From Bacteroidales bacterium (GTDB lineage: Bacteria; Bacteroidota; Bacteroidia; Bacteroidales; UBA932): a stretch of 14,935 nt of DNA. The notes beneath the pieces are model-generated. The model saw only the letters and a program-made list of their open reading frames with translations, was not told the origin of the DNA and ran no database searches. Shown one piece after another: positions 7,375-14,509 of the stretch (within the stretch, counting starts at the first letter, position 1; the number at the start of each line of letters is the position of its first letter). The DNA is taken from contig SFMU01000054.1 of assembly GCA_004552965.1 (NCBI GenBank), positions 1-14,935 on the forward strand, given 5' to 3'. A program made the translations under genes and the position numbers.

Positions 7375-8089
7375 AGCGATCGTAACAGGAGCGTCGAGAG
7401 GAATCGGAAAGGCAATCGCTCTCGAACTGGCCTCCCTTGGTTTTGACCTTGCCCTGGTAGGCAGGGACACATCGGCTCTTGACGCCGTGGCTGAAGAAGC
7501 GCAGGCGGCATCGGGGGACTCCGACATCAGTGTGGTGTGCATTCCTGCAGACCTTGCAGATGAGAATGCTCCAGAAGAGATAGTCAGCCAGACCGTGAGG
7601 TGGCTCGGCGGTGTGGATCTGCTTGTCAATTGCGCCGGAATCGCACAGGCCGGGAGTTTCACCGAGGTGACCCCGGAGCAGTGGAACAGCATATTCGCAG
7701 TCAATGCCCGCGCCCCGTTCTTCCTATGCAAGGCTGCCCTGCCTTATCTTAAGGAATCCGCGAAGCCGATGGTGATCAACATATCCTCGGTCGTGGGTTT
7801 CAAGGGCTACGCCAACCAGAGTGCATATTCTTCCTCCAAGCATGCCCTGGCCGGATTCACGAAGGTCTTCGCCAAAGAAGTGCAGCCTTTCGGAATCAGA
7901 GTCCATCTCATCAGTCCGGGAGGAGTCGCTACCGAGATGGTCCGTCAGACCAGGCCGGACATCAATCCTGACGACCTGATCCAGCCGGAGGAGATCTGTG
8001 AGATCGTGCGCTTCCTTGTCACGAGAAAAGGCAAGGGAACGATCGACCAGTTCTACATCCGCCGGTTCAATTCCCTTGCCTTCGACTAG
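7364..8089 (+). CDS. Short-chain dehydrogenase/reductase (classical SDR)
   Basis: This 241-residue NAD(P)-dependent oxidoreductase belongs to the classical SDR family. The Rossmann nucleotide loop TGASRGIG (residues 8-15), the NCAG motif (89-92) and the catalytic tetrad Asn114, Ser142, Tyr155 and Lys159 (YSSSK) are intact, so it is very likely active. The PGG (185-187) after the sixth strand is also typical. Arg12 in the glycine-rich loop and Arg34 at the end of the second strand suggest a preference for NADP(H). FabG-like enzymes look similar, but no fatty-acid synthesis genes are nearby and the C-terminus (GTIDQFYIRRFNSLAFD) differs from FabG, so the substrate is open. It is the third gene of the M23-MscS operon. 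Confidence 0.88.
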   Translation: MKSKAIVTGASRGIGKAIALELASLGFDLALVGRDTSALDAVAEEAQAASGDSDISVVCIPADLADENAPEEIVSQTVRWLGGVDLLVNCAGIAQAGSFTEVTPEQWNSIFAVNARAPFFLCKAALPYLKESAKPMVINISSVVGFKGYANQSAYSSSKHALAGFTKVFAKEVQPFGIRVHLISPGGVATEMVRQTRPDINPDDLIQPEEICEIVRFLVTRKGKGTIDQFYIRRFNSLAFD

Positions 8090-8112
8090 GTTTCTTTCCT
8101 TCGACCAGGTTC
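8079..8112 (+). repeat. Short imperfect tandem duplication at the SDR stop codon
   Basis: CCTTCGACTAGGTTTC (8079-8094) is followed 19 bases later by CCTTCGACCAGGTTCC (8098-8113), about 14 of 16 bases matching. The first copy contains the SDR stop codon TAG, and in the second it has become CAG. This suggests a small local duplication at the end of the gene. The second copy also contains the palindrome CCAGGTTCCTGG (8105-8116), a weak hairpin in the 47-base gap between the converging genes. Confidence 0.4.
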
Positions 8113-8136
8113 CTGGCCATCGTACATCTGCCTCGG

Positions 8137-8979
8137 TCAGGCTCCGAACACGTATTTCATCACCGCCTTGGCCAGTCCGTCATCGTCCACATCGGCGGTG
8201 ACATGGTCCGCAGCGGCCTTCACATCATCTGCAGCATTGCCCATGGCCACTCCCACGGCAGCCCTCCTGATCATCGGGATGTCGTTGGCTCCGTCTCCGA
8301 TTCCCATCGTCGCACTCATCGGGAAGCCGAAATGACCGGCCATCGTTTCCATTCCGATCGCCTTGCTGATCCCGTTTCCGACTATGTCCACGAATCTTTC
8401 ATTCCATCTTTCCGTGTGACAGGAAGGCATCAGGGAAAGGAATCTCCTGTCCTCCTCGCCGGAAGGGAAGAAACCCGTGATCTGGAGAATGTCCATCTCT
8501 CTTGCCAGCCCCACTGGATCTTCCGCGGAGAGGAAGTCTGGAATATCCCGTACTCCGCCTGGAATGTCATCCAGAGTCAGGCCTCCAGTGGCCAGGAAGT
8601 CCGTAATCTGAGGGCTCGAAGGATGATTCATGAATATGCACTCCGGGTTCATGGCCACTACCGGAACATCCCTTCGGAGGACATCAGTCAGAGCCGCTGC
8701 GGTGTCTTCTGCCGCCATCGGCCTGCACCCGATGTCCCTTCCCTGGGGGTCCAGGCAGTGAGCCCCTGTCAGGGCCACGATTCCATCGTTGTCGATGGCT
8801 GAAAGGTTCGACAGGAACTGCTTTGCACGGCTGGTGCAGAGAAACACCTTCACACCGGCCTCGCGTGCCTTCCTGATGGCTTCTGATGCACTTTCGGGAA
8901 TCTTCTTGGTCCTTGTGGAGATTATTGTGCCGTCCACATCCAGGAACAGGGCTCTTATCATCTGCCTTCCGTCCATCAT
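8137..8979 (-). CDS. Cof-type HAD-IIB hydrolase (sugar-phosphatase-like)
   Basis: This 280-residue cytoplasmic phosphatase of the haloacid dehalogenase superfamily probably removes phosphate from a small molecule such as a sugar phosphate. All four HAD motifs are visible: DVDGT with nucleophile Asp14 and acid Asp16, Thr49 in LCTSR, Lys206 in GISKAIG, and GDGANDIPMI with Asp229 and Asp233. A type IIB cap lies between motifs II and III (about 85-195), giving the usual Cof size. Two starts are plausible: Met1 at 8979, or Met7 at 8961, which has GGAAGG just upstream and gives the common MIRALFLDVDGT opening. The gene starts 7 bases after the DUF4301 stop codon, so the two form an operon. Confidence 0.88.
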   Translation of the reverse strand: MMDGRQMIRALFLDVDGTIISTRTKKIPESASEAIRKAREAGVKVFLCTSRAKQFLSNLSAIDNDGIVALTGAHCLDPQGRDIGCRPMAAEDTAAALTDVLRRDVPVVAMNPECIFMNHPSSPQITDFLATGGLTLDDIPGGVRDIPDFLSAEDPVGLAREMDILQITGFFPSGEEDRRFLSLMPSCHTERWNERFVDIVGNGISKAIGMETMAGHFGFPMSATMGIGDGANDIPMIRRAAVGVAMGNAADDVKAAADHVTADVDDDGLAKAVMKYVFGA

Positions 8980-8986
8980 CTGCGCC

Positions 8987-10498
8987 CTATCCCTGATGTG
9001 CCGGTCTGAGAAGGTCGAGAACGACCTTGACCGGATTGAATGTCTCGAGAGGAACCTCCACGAACTGTGTGTTCCAGTCGCTCATCGCTCCGTTCCAGAG
9101 CCCCGGAAGTTCGAGTGCCTTGAGCTCGCGTCCCTGGAAACTCTTGGAGCTGATGAATCCAGCCTCCTCATCGACATGGTCTGTCAGGTTGAACTTGTTG
9201 CCCTTGTAGTCATGCAGGCAGCAGACGATGTCCACAGGGTTGAAGTGAGTCGCATTCTTCAGCATCCCGACAGCCTCCGGGTCATCAGGATTGATCTGTA
9301 CGCTTTCAAGAATCTGGAGATTGGTGGAGCCGTCCTTGCCGATGACGATGAATGGACCTCCTCCCGGCTCTCCCTGGTTGCGTACCATGCCGCAGACCCT
9401 CATTGGCCTGTCCAGCTTGTCCCTCAGAAGGGCTATCCTTTCGACCGGATCCCCGGCCTCCGGCATCGTGATGCAAAGTTCCCGGTCAAGGAATTCTTCA
9501 ATGCGGGAGCAAAGTTCCGCACCTTCTTCCGAAGCGGGATCCTCGAGCGAGTCTATCTGTGAAAGGAAGGAGAATATGCTGTCCCTTAGCTGGAGACACT
9601 TGCCCATCAGGACTTTCTTGAACTTTGCGGTGATCCCCAGAAGCCTCTCGTTCGCGACATTGTCGATGTTCTTGATCGAAACCAGTTCGTCATCGACCTT
9701 GTCCAGATTGTAGATGAGGGCTCCGTGACCGGCAGGGCGGAAGAGAAGCGAACCGTCATCCTTCCTGAACGGATTGTTGTCATTGTCCACTGCAACCGTG
9801 TCCGTGGCCTTGTCCTGGCAGGTGAAGCTTATGTTGTAGCGGACACCATATTCCTTCTCGAAATCTTCCTTGACTGCACCTAGGGCCTCCTCGAAAAGTT
9901 CCCTGTGCTCCGGGGAAATCGTGAATGTCAGGTTGACCGAGCCGTCGGAATTGCGCATGTATTCCTGTCCTTCGACAAGATGCTCCGCGAATGCTGTCCT
10001 GGTCCTGCCGTCGGCATACCTGTGGAACTTCAGGACCCCTTTGGGCTTGCTGCCGTAGCCGAGCCCTTCGGGTTTGAGCAGGGCAGAGGCAGCCTTGAGC
10101 CTGTATTCCCTGGTGTCTTCAGGGGCCCCGAAAAGATCTTCGTCCCAGAAAGCGAACTTGCGGATCGAAGAGGCGAGCCTGTAGACAGGGGAGTCTTTTT
10201 CGACGTCTTCGCCCGATTCGAGCACGGCAAGCCCTGCGAATATGTCCTTGAACATTCTGGAAGCGGCTCCGGAGGCAGGAACGAACTTGCTTTTGCCCTC
10301 TATCCTGGCGGTGTCGCAATAGGCCGCAGCTTCGTCTTGCTGTGCCTCGTCCAGCACCAGGATTCCCCTGCCGGGAGTGGCAGGAGCCGCAATCTTCATC
10401 CATGGAAAGCCTTTTTTGAAACGCTCGATCTGCGATTCTACTGATTCTCTTGAGGTTCCGCGACTCTCAATCTGCTCGATGTCTTTCTGGGTCAGCAT
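8987..10498 (-). CDS. DUF4301 protein, possibly nucleotidyltransferase-like
   Basis: This is a 503-residue cytoplasmic protein of the Bacteroidetes-typical DUF4301 family, whose function is not established. The frame stays open upstream to 10795, but that part reads repeat DNA. MLTQKDIEQIESRG at 10498 is the natural start and lies 29 bases after a -7 box. Several motifs, by my reading, resemble UDP-sugar pyrophosphorylases: FVPASGAASRMFK (72-84, compare LxGGxGTRLG), KPKGVLKFH (151-159, compare PKGLxP), TCQDKATD (226-233), and FRPAGHGALIYNL (253-265) followed by NIDN (277-280), compare PdGnGGly...VDN. A late VCGMVRNQGEPGGGPF block (about 390-410) is also distinctive. It precedes a HAD phosphatase by 7 bases. 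The catalytic suggestion is inference. Confidence 0.85.
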   Translation of the reverse strand: MLTQKDIEQIESRGTSRESVESQIERFKKGFPWMKIAAPATPGRGILVLDEAQQDEAAAYCDTARIEGKSKFVPASGAASRMFKDIFAGLAVLESGEDVEKDSPVYRLASSIRKFAFWDEDLFGAPEDTREYRLKAASALLKPEGLGYGSKPKGVLKFHRYADGRTRTAFAEHLVEGQEYMRNSDGSVNLTFTISPEHRELFEEALGAVKEDFEKEYGVRYNISFTCQDKATDTVAVDNDNNPFRKDDGSLLFRPAGHGALIYNLDKVDDELVSIKNIDNVANERLLGITAKFKKVLMGKCLQLRDSIFSFLSQIDSLEDPASEEGAELCSRIEEFLDRELCITMPEAGDPVERIALLRDKLDRPMRVCGMVRNQGEPGGGPFIVIGKDGSTNLQILESVQINPDDPEAVGMLKNATHFNPVDIVCCLHDYKGNKFNLTDHVDEEAGFISSKSFQGRELKALELPGLWNGAMSDWNTQFVEVPLETFNPVKVVLDLLRPAHQG

Positions 10499-10527
10499 AA
10501 TTGTTGGTGTAAATGGTTTTGTATCTT

Positions 10528-10535
10528 CAAATATA
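10528..10535 (-). promoter_or_regulatory. Probable -7 box of the DUF4301-HAD operon
   Basis: TATATTTG on the minus strand fits TAnnTTTG exactly and lies 29 bases upstream of the DUF4301 ATG, a normal leader length. No good -33 TTTG is seen at the expected distance, so the call rests on the -7 box and its position. Confidence 0.4.
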
Positions 10536-10642
10536 AGCACATTATGATTATCTTTGACCATGGGATGCCAAAAAATGGATTGTTTTTTGACCGCCGTTAC
10601 ATGATGCCGGCCATGCTGCGGTTCCATGAAGCGGGGTAGCGT

Positions 10643-10724
10643 CGACGGCGAGGCAGGGGAGCGGTGAAGGCAGGCAGGAGACCCGCGACGGCAGGCAGGA
10701 GACCCGCGACGGCGAGGCAGGGAC
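10643..10724 (+). repeat. GC-rich short direct-repeat cluster
   Basis: Two perfect adjacent 21-bp copies of GGCAGGCAGGAGACCCGCGAC occupy 10669-10689 and 10690-10710. Outside them lie two copies of the related 16-mer CGACGGCGAGGCAGGG, at 10643-10658 and 10707-10722, the second overlapping the tandem pair's end. The strand composition is skewed, with runs of GGCAGG. It is not coding in any convincing frame. Confidence 0.75.
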
Positions 10725-10741
10725 AATCCGCGATGCGGCAA

Positions 10742-10793
10742 GTCCCGGGATATTCTTGAATATGCGTCCTTGAATATGCGTCCCGGGATATTC
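10742..10793 (+). repeat. Nested direct and inverted repeats before the CYTH gene
   Basis: GTCCCGGGATATTC occurs at 10742-10755 and again at 10780-10793. Between and overlapping them, TTGAATATGCGTCC is repeated in tandem at 10756-10769 and 10770-10783. The GAATAT and ATATTC arms can form alternative hairpins: 10750-10755 with 10758-10763, or 10772-10777 with 10788-10793. The second hairpin would sit about 20 bases before the CYTH start codon and could affect its translation. Confidence 0.75.
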
Positions 10794-10812
10794 ATGAATG
10801 AAAGTCAGACTT

Positions 10813-11289
10813 ATGGGAAAGGAAATAGAAAGGAAGTTCCTCGTCAGAGGGGATTATTCGAAAGAAGTGTTTGAAAGCCATCACATCGTGCAGGGCTATC
10901 TGTGCCATGTGACCGGGAAGACCGTCAGGGTCAGGATAGTTGACGGAAAGGCCATCCTCACGATAAAGGGACCTTCCGACAGCTCCGGAATAGGCCGTTT
11001 CGAGTGGGAGAAGGAAATCACCCTTCAGGATGCGGAAGACCTCCTCACCATCGCCGAACCTGGTCTTGTCGACAAGACACGCCATCTGGTCAGGAACCGC
11101 GATGGCGTGCATGTCTGGGAAATCGATGAGTTTCACGGAGACAATGAAGGTCTGGTGGTCGCCGAGATAGAACTAGGCAGCGCCGACGAAGATTTCATCC
11201 GTCCGGAATGGCTGGGCGAAGAGGTCTCCATGGACCGTAGGTACTTCAACTCCAGCCTGATCCGACATCCTTTCAAGGATTGGAAGTAG
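10813..11289 (+). CDS. CYTH-domain protein (triphosphate tunnel metalloenzyme)
   Basis: This 158-residue cytoplasmic protein belongs to the CYTH/TTM family, whose bacterial single-domain members usually hydrolyse inorganic tripolyphosphate or other triphosphates using a divalent metal. The family signature ExExK is present as EIERK (residues 4-8). The charged tunnel residues recur in alternating strands: TVRVRI, ILTIKG, RFEWEKEI, WEIDEF, VVAEIEL and the final DRRYFNSSL. An earlier in-frame ATG at 10798 would add five residues (MKVRL). MGKEIERKFLV from 10813 is the usual family start and I prefer it. A class IV adenylate cyclase role cannot be excluded, but the small size fits a triphosphatase better. 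Its last 17 bases overlap the end of the convergent glycosidase gene. Confidence 0.88.
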   Translation: MGKEIERKFLVRGDYSKEVFESHHIVQGYLCHVTGKTVRVRIVDGKAILTIKGPSDSSGIGRFEWEKEITLQDAEDLLTIAEPGLVDKTRHLVRNRDGVHVWEIDEFHGDNEGLVVAEIELGSADEDFIRPEWLGEEVSMDRRYFNSSLIRHPFKDWK

Positions 11290-13282
11290 TCCCTGAGGCT
11301 GCATATTCAAGTGCCGCCTCGATGTTGATGCCGGACTCCCATGGACGGCAAGGACAGCCGTTCGGAACTCCGTCGACATAGTATTCCACCCATGCTCCGG
11401 TCTCGTCCCTCATGTCCATCATCTTGCGGTAGACTTCGCCGGCAAGGGGATTCCCTGTCCTGGCAAGGGCGTAGAGGAACATTCCGTAGTCGTAGCCGAG
11501 GATCCTGTCCTGCGAAGAGATCTTGCCTGTCTTCAGGTAGAGGTCGATGACTTCCTGCAGAAGATTCTCCTTTTCCTCTTCCGTGAAAAGGCTGGCGTCG
11601 ATGTAGAACGGGAAGAGGAAGGCTGAAGGGATGCTGTACCTTTGCGGCGCTGGAATCTCTATCTCCGACATGTCCCTCTCTATGCAGTCCTTGCAGAAGT
11701 AGAGAGGTCCTTTGTAGTGGTAAGTCTCGAGGTAGTGATCGAGATAGCCCGGGTACAGGCAGACACCGGGACGGGTTTCGGGATATTCGATGCCTTCTTC
11801 GCGCTCAGGGTTGTTGAGGTAGAATCTGCCGTCCACAAAGAAGTTGCTCCTGTACAGAGATGTGCACGTGTCGATGTCCTTCCTGAGCGAGTCTGTCATC
11901 TCTTCACTCCAGAGTCCTCGCGAGGAAACGAAGTCCAGGAGCTTGTTGCCGCCTTCGATGAAGAGAAGGGTGGCTTCTGCTGATCCGTGGTACATCACCG
12001 AACGGGGAACGACTCCTCCGGCAATGTAGGTCTCGTCGCCGTTGAAAGGAAGCATGCCTTTGACGATGTTCTTCTGCTGCGCCGAGGCTGCCCATTCGAG
12101 CATAGGCATGATCTTTTCGATGAAGGCGGCGTCCCCGGTCTTTTCGTAATAGTCGAAAGCCTGGACGATGAGGTATCCGGTGATTTCCGTCTCGTCGTTC
12201 TCGTGAGGATGGAAGACTCCCTTCCAGCCGGAAGCCTGCGCATTGCGGATGTAGCCATATTCACTGAATATGTCGAAGTAGAACTGGAGCACCTTGCGCG
12301 CTTCCTCGCTGTGTCCGAGGGCCAGCATCGCCCTGGAAACTCCGTAGTGGTCACGCACATAGACCATGTGGTAGACGATTCCGGCGAGCACTCCGCCCTC
12401 CTCGCCCTGCTGGGTCTTGAGCATTGTCCCGACATTGTCCACCGCCTCTCTCAGTTCCCTGCGGTCTTTGCGGGCGAGGGCCTTGCAGTCGATTTTCCTT
12501 TGCGGTCTGCAATATTCCCGCCACTCCCTTCTGCATTCCCTGCGGAGCTTTCTCCATGATGTCTCCGCTATTGTGCGGGCATTCTCCTCCAGATTCGGAG
12601 TGCTGCCTTCGCCATCCTTGTCGGAGGCTATGACATAGATGAGACTCTCACCTGGCTCCGCTTCGATGTGGAGCATCTTGGAAGCCTCTTCGAAAGATAC
12701 GATGCGGGCCTTGCCTGCGGTAGCAATGTAGTATGAATATCCTCCCCCGGACTTGTAACGGCTGTAGAAGGGTACTCCGGGAGCTATTGTCACCTTCCAG
12801 GCGGACTCGAACCCTTCCAGGTCGGCTGGTTCGAAGGACATCGCATCGGCATGGATCCTGTACCTTTCCTCGAAGCATGCTCCGCAGTCGAATCCGATTT
12901 CGCGGTCCGAAACGATTCTGCGGACAAGGGCATTGCCTGAATATGACACGAAGTCGCAGATGGTGGCTACCGTTTTGCCGTCGTCTCCGGTGAGGCTGTG
13001 CTCCCAGATGGCTGTTCCGCGAGTCCTCCTGCTGCTTGTCTCCAGCTGTGCCGTTTCGTCATCTGAAAGAAGTCCCAGCATCGAGGGTCCGGAATACGGA
13101 CTTCCGAAGATCTGGAAGATTTCTCCTTCGCGTCCGTAGACACACAGCTTGCCGTTGCCCATGCAGTGGATGTTCTGAAGCTCGGCCATTCCGTAGGTTC
13201 TGTAACCTTCTGAAGCCCAGCATATTCCACAAAAGAATAGGATTGACGCCGAGACGAGCGCCGATTTGGTGAAAGTTTTCAT
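11273..13282 (-). CDS. Secreted six-hairpin-type glycosidase, family unassigned
   Basis: This 669-residue exported protein appears to be an (alpha/alpha)6-barrel glycoside hydrolase. A signal peptide (1-23, ending CWA) is followed by a beta-rich N-terminal half (about 25-235) and a very arginine-rich linker helix (about 242-280). The C-terminal alpha-toroid (about 280-660) has helix pairs such as ITGYLIVQAFDYYEKTGD. Asp311 (YVRDHYG) and Glu417 (FNGDETY) lie where comparable enzymes carry acidic catalytic residues, but I cannot assign a GH family or substrate. Cysteines come in close pairs (CGAC 133-136, CKDC 530-533, CPC near the end), which is unusual. The frame extends upstream to 13354, but the ATG at 13282 is the one that opens the signal peptide. 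It diverges from asnA, and its 3' end overlaps the CYTH gene by 17 bp. Confidence 0.75.
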   Translation of the reverse strand: MKTFTKSALVSASILFFCGICWASEGYRTYGMAELQNIHCMGNGKLCVYGREGEIFQIFGSPYSGPSMLGLLSDDETAQLETSSRRTRGTAIWEHSLTGDDGKTVATICDFVSYSGNALVRRIVSDREIGFDCGACFEERYRIHADAMSFEPADLEGFESAWKVTIAPGVPFYSRYKSGGGYSYYIATAGKARIVSFEEASKMLHIEAEPGESLIYVIASDKDGEGSTPNLEENARTIAETSWRKLRRECRREWREYCRPQRKIDCKALARKDRRELREAVDNVGTMLKTQQGEEGGVLAGIVYHMVYVRDHYGVSRAMLALGHSEEARKVLQFYFDIFSEYGYIRNAQASGWKGVFHPHENDETEITGYLIVQAFDYYEKTGDAAFIEKIMPMLEWAASAQQKNIVKGMLPFNGDETYIAGGVVPRSVMYHGSAEATLLFIEGGNKLLDFVSSRGLWSEEMTDSLRKDIDTCTSLYRSNFFVDGRFYLNNPEREEGIEYPETRPGVCLYPGYLDHYLETYHYKGPLYFCKDCIERDMSEIEIPAPQRYSIPSAFLFPFYIDASLFTEEEKENLLQEVIDLYLKTGKISSQDRILGYDYGMFLYALARTGNPLAGEVYRKMMDMRDETGAWVEYYVDGVPNGCPCRPWESGINIEAALEYAASGTTSNP

Positions 13283-13346
13283 TGTTTCTTGTGATTTGGT
13301 CTGCTTACCAAGATAGTGAAAATAATCTGTTTTGAAAGGATTCCGG

Positions 13347-13378
13347 GTTGCCATTATGAAGGAAAATCATTATTTTTG
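13347..13378 (+). promoter_or_regulatory. Promoter of asnA
   Basis: GTTG at 13347-13350, a 20-base spacer and TATTTTTG at 13371-13378 fit the Bacteroidetes promoter consensus with one mismatch in the -33 box. The predicted leader is roughly 65 bases. The opposite-strand glycosidase gene starts at 13282, so its own promoter must share this 166-base divergent region; I could only find a degenerate TATCTTGG for it. Confidence 0.5.
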
Positions 13379-13448
13379 AAAATCCCGGATTGAAACTCCG
13401 AAATGCGGAGCCATCCGGGTAAACGAACTGAACAAACCGATTAGAGAA

Positions 13449-14486
13449 ATGCCGCTTTACATTCCGGAAAACTATACCAACATTCTCGGTACGGTGCAGA
13501 ACACCGAGAAAGCTGTCAAGTCCGTCAAGGACATGTTTCAGGACAACCTTTCTGCCCAGCTTGCCCTTCTGAGGGTCACCGCTCCGATGGTGGTGCTCTC
13601 GGGAACGGGAATCAATGACGACCTCAACAGTGTCGAAAGGCCGGTCCGCTTCCCTGTCAAGGACCTTGGAGACCGACCTGCCGAAGTCGTTCATTCCCTG
13701 GCCAAGTGGAAAAGGCTCAAGCTCGCTGACATGGGCATCGCGCCTGGGATGGGCATCTACACTGACATGAATGCCCTGCGCCCGGACGAGGAACTGGACA
13801 ACCTGCATTCCATCTATGTCGACCAGTGGGACTGGGAGAAGGTGATCCGCAGGGAGGACCGCAACCTTTCTTTCCTGAAAAAGACCGTCAGAAGGATCTA
13901 TGAGGCCATAAAGGTCACCGAGAACAAGCTTTTCATCGAGTTTCCGCAGGTGACTCCATCCCTCCCCGAAGACATATTCTTCATCCATGCGGAGGAGCTT
14001 CTCAGGATGTATCCTGACCTCACCCCGAAGGAGAGGGAGAATGAAATCGTCAGGCAGCACAGGGCCGTGTTCCTGATCGGTATCGGAGGTGAGCTCTCGG
14101 ATGGCACCGTCCACGATGGCAGGGCCGCCGACTATGATGACTGGAGCACCCCTAACGAGGATGGGTTCAATGGCCTGAACGGCGACATCCTCCTTTGGAA
14201 CGATGTCCTTCAGAGTTCTTTCGAGGTCTCCAGCATGGGCATCAGGGTGGACTGTGAGGCGATGAGAAGGCAGCTTGCCATCAGAGGACAGGAAGACAAG
14301 GCGGAACTCTATTTCCACAAGCGTCTCCTGGCCGGAGAACTGCCTTACACTATCGGAGGAGGAGTCGGACAGTCCCGCCTCTGCATGTTCCTTCTCAAGA
14401 AGGCCCACATCGGGGAAATCCAGTCCAGCATCTGGTCGGAGGAAGACAGGCGGAAATGCGCGGAGGCCGGAATCGTCCTCGCATAA
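13449..14486 (+). CDS. asnA: Aspartate-ammonia ligase (asparagine synthetase A)
   Basis: AsnA makes asparagine from aspartate and free ammonia with cleavage of ATP to AMP and pyrophosphate, in the cytoplasm. The 345-residue protein follows the E. coli enzyme along its length. Conserved blocks include EVVHSLAKWKR (79-89), LHSIYVDQWDWE (119-130), a VFLIGIGGELSDG segment, DYDDWSTP, GLNGDILLWN, SSMGIRVD and TIGGGVGQSRL, the class II aminoacyl-tRNA-synthetase-like active-site elements. It is about 15 residues longer than E. coli AsnA, mostly at the N-terminus, as is usual for Bacteroidetes versions. No motif for glutamine-dependent synthesis is present, and none is expected. A matching promoter lies upstream, and the next gene begins 23 bases after its stop codon. 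Confidence 0.95.
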   Translation: MPLYIPENYTNILGTVQNTEKAVKSVKDMFQDNLSAQLALLRVTAPMVVLSGTGINDDLNSVERPVRFPVKDLGDRPAEVVHSLAKWKRLKLADMGIAPGMGIYTDMNALRPDEELDNLHSIYVDQWDWEKVIRREDRNLSFLKKTVRRIYEAIKVTENKLFIEFPQVTPSLPEDIFFIHAEELLRMYPDLTPKERENEIVRQHRAVFLIGIGGELSDGTVHDGRAADYDDWSTPNEDGFNGLNGDILLWNDVLQSSFEVSSMGIRVDCEAMRRQLAIRGQEDKAELYFHKRLLAGELPYTIGGGVGQSRLCMFLLKKAHIGEIQSSIWSEEDRRKCAEAGIVLA

Positions 14487-14509
14487 CCGGAGAATTACAA
14501 TCAAAATCC

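Larger units (their letters stand above)
10499..10812. other. Gene-free divergent regulatory region with repeats
   Basis: These 314 bases separate the divergent DUF4301 and CYTH genes. From left to right they hold the DUF4301 leader and its -7 box (to 10535) and about 100 bases with no recognised signal. A GC-rich direct-repeat cluster (10643-10724) and a second cluster of nested AT/CCCGGG repeats (10742-10793), ending next to the CYTH start, complete the stretch. The minus-strand frame across the stretch is open but encodes arginine- and proline-rich low-complexity sequence, so I do not regard it as coding. Confidence 0.6.

Noticed and set aside
5164..7731. 855-codon open frame on the minus strand across the channel gene
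   Set aside because: The sense strand encodes signal peptide, membrane helices and the MscS domain. The antisense product is His/Gln/Asp/Arg-rich with no recognisable fold.
10643..10793. CRISPR array
   Set aside because: The repeats are adjacent or nested without unique spacers of regular length, and no cas gene is present.
10499..10795. 99-residue upstream extension of the DUF4301 frame
   Set aside because: It translates the repeat DNA into arginine- and proline-rich sequence (RRGSPAC repeated). It lies upstream of a -7 box and of the natural family start at 10498.
13305..14504. 399-codon open frame on the minus strand across asnA
   Set aside because: The plus strand matches AsnA throughout, so this is a shadow of third-position bias.
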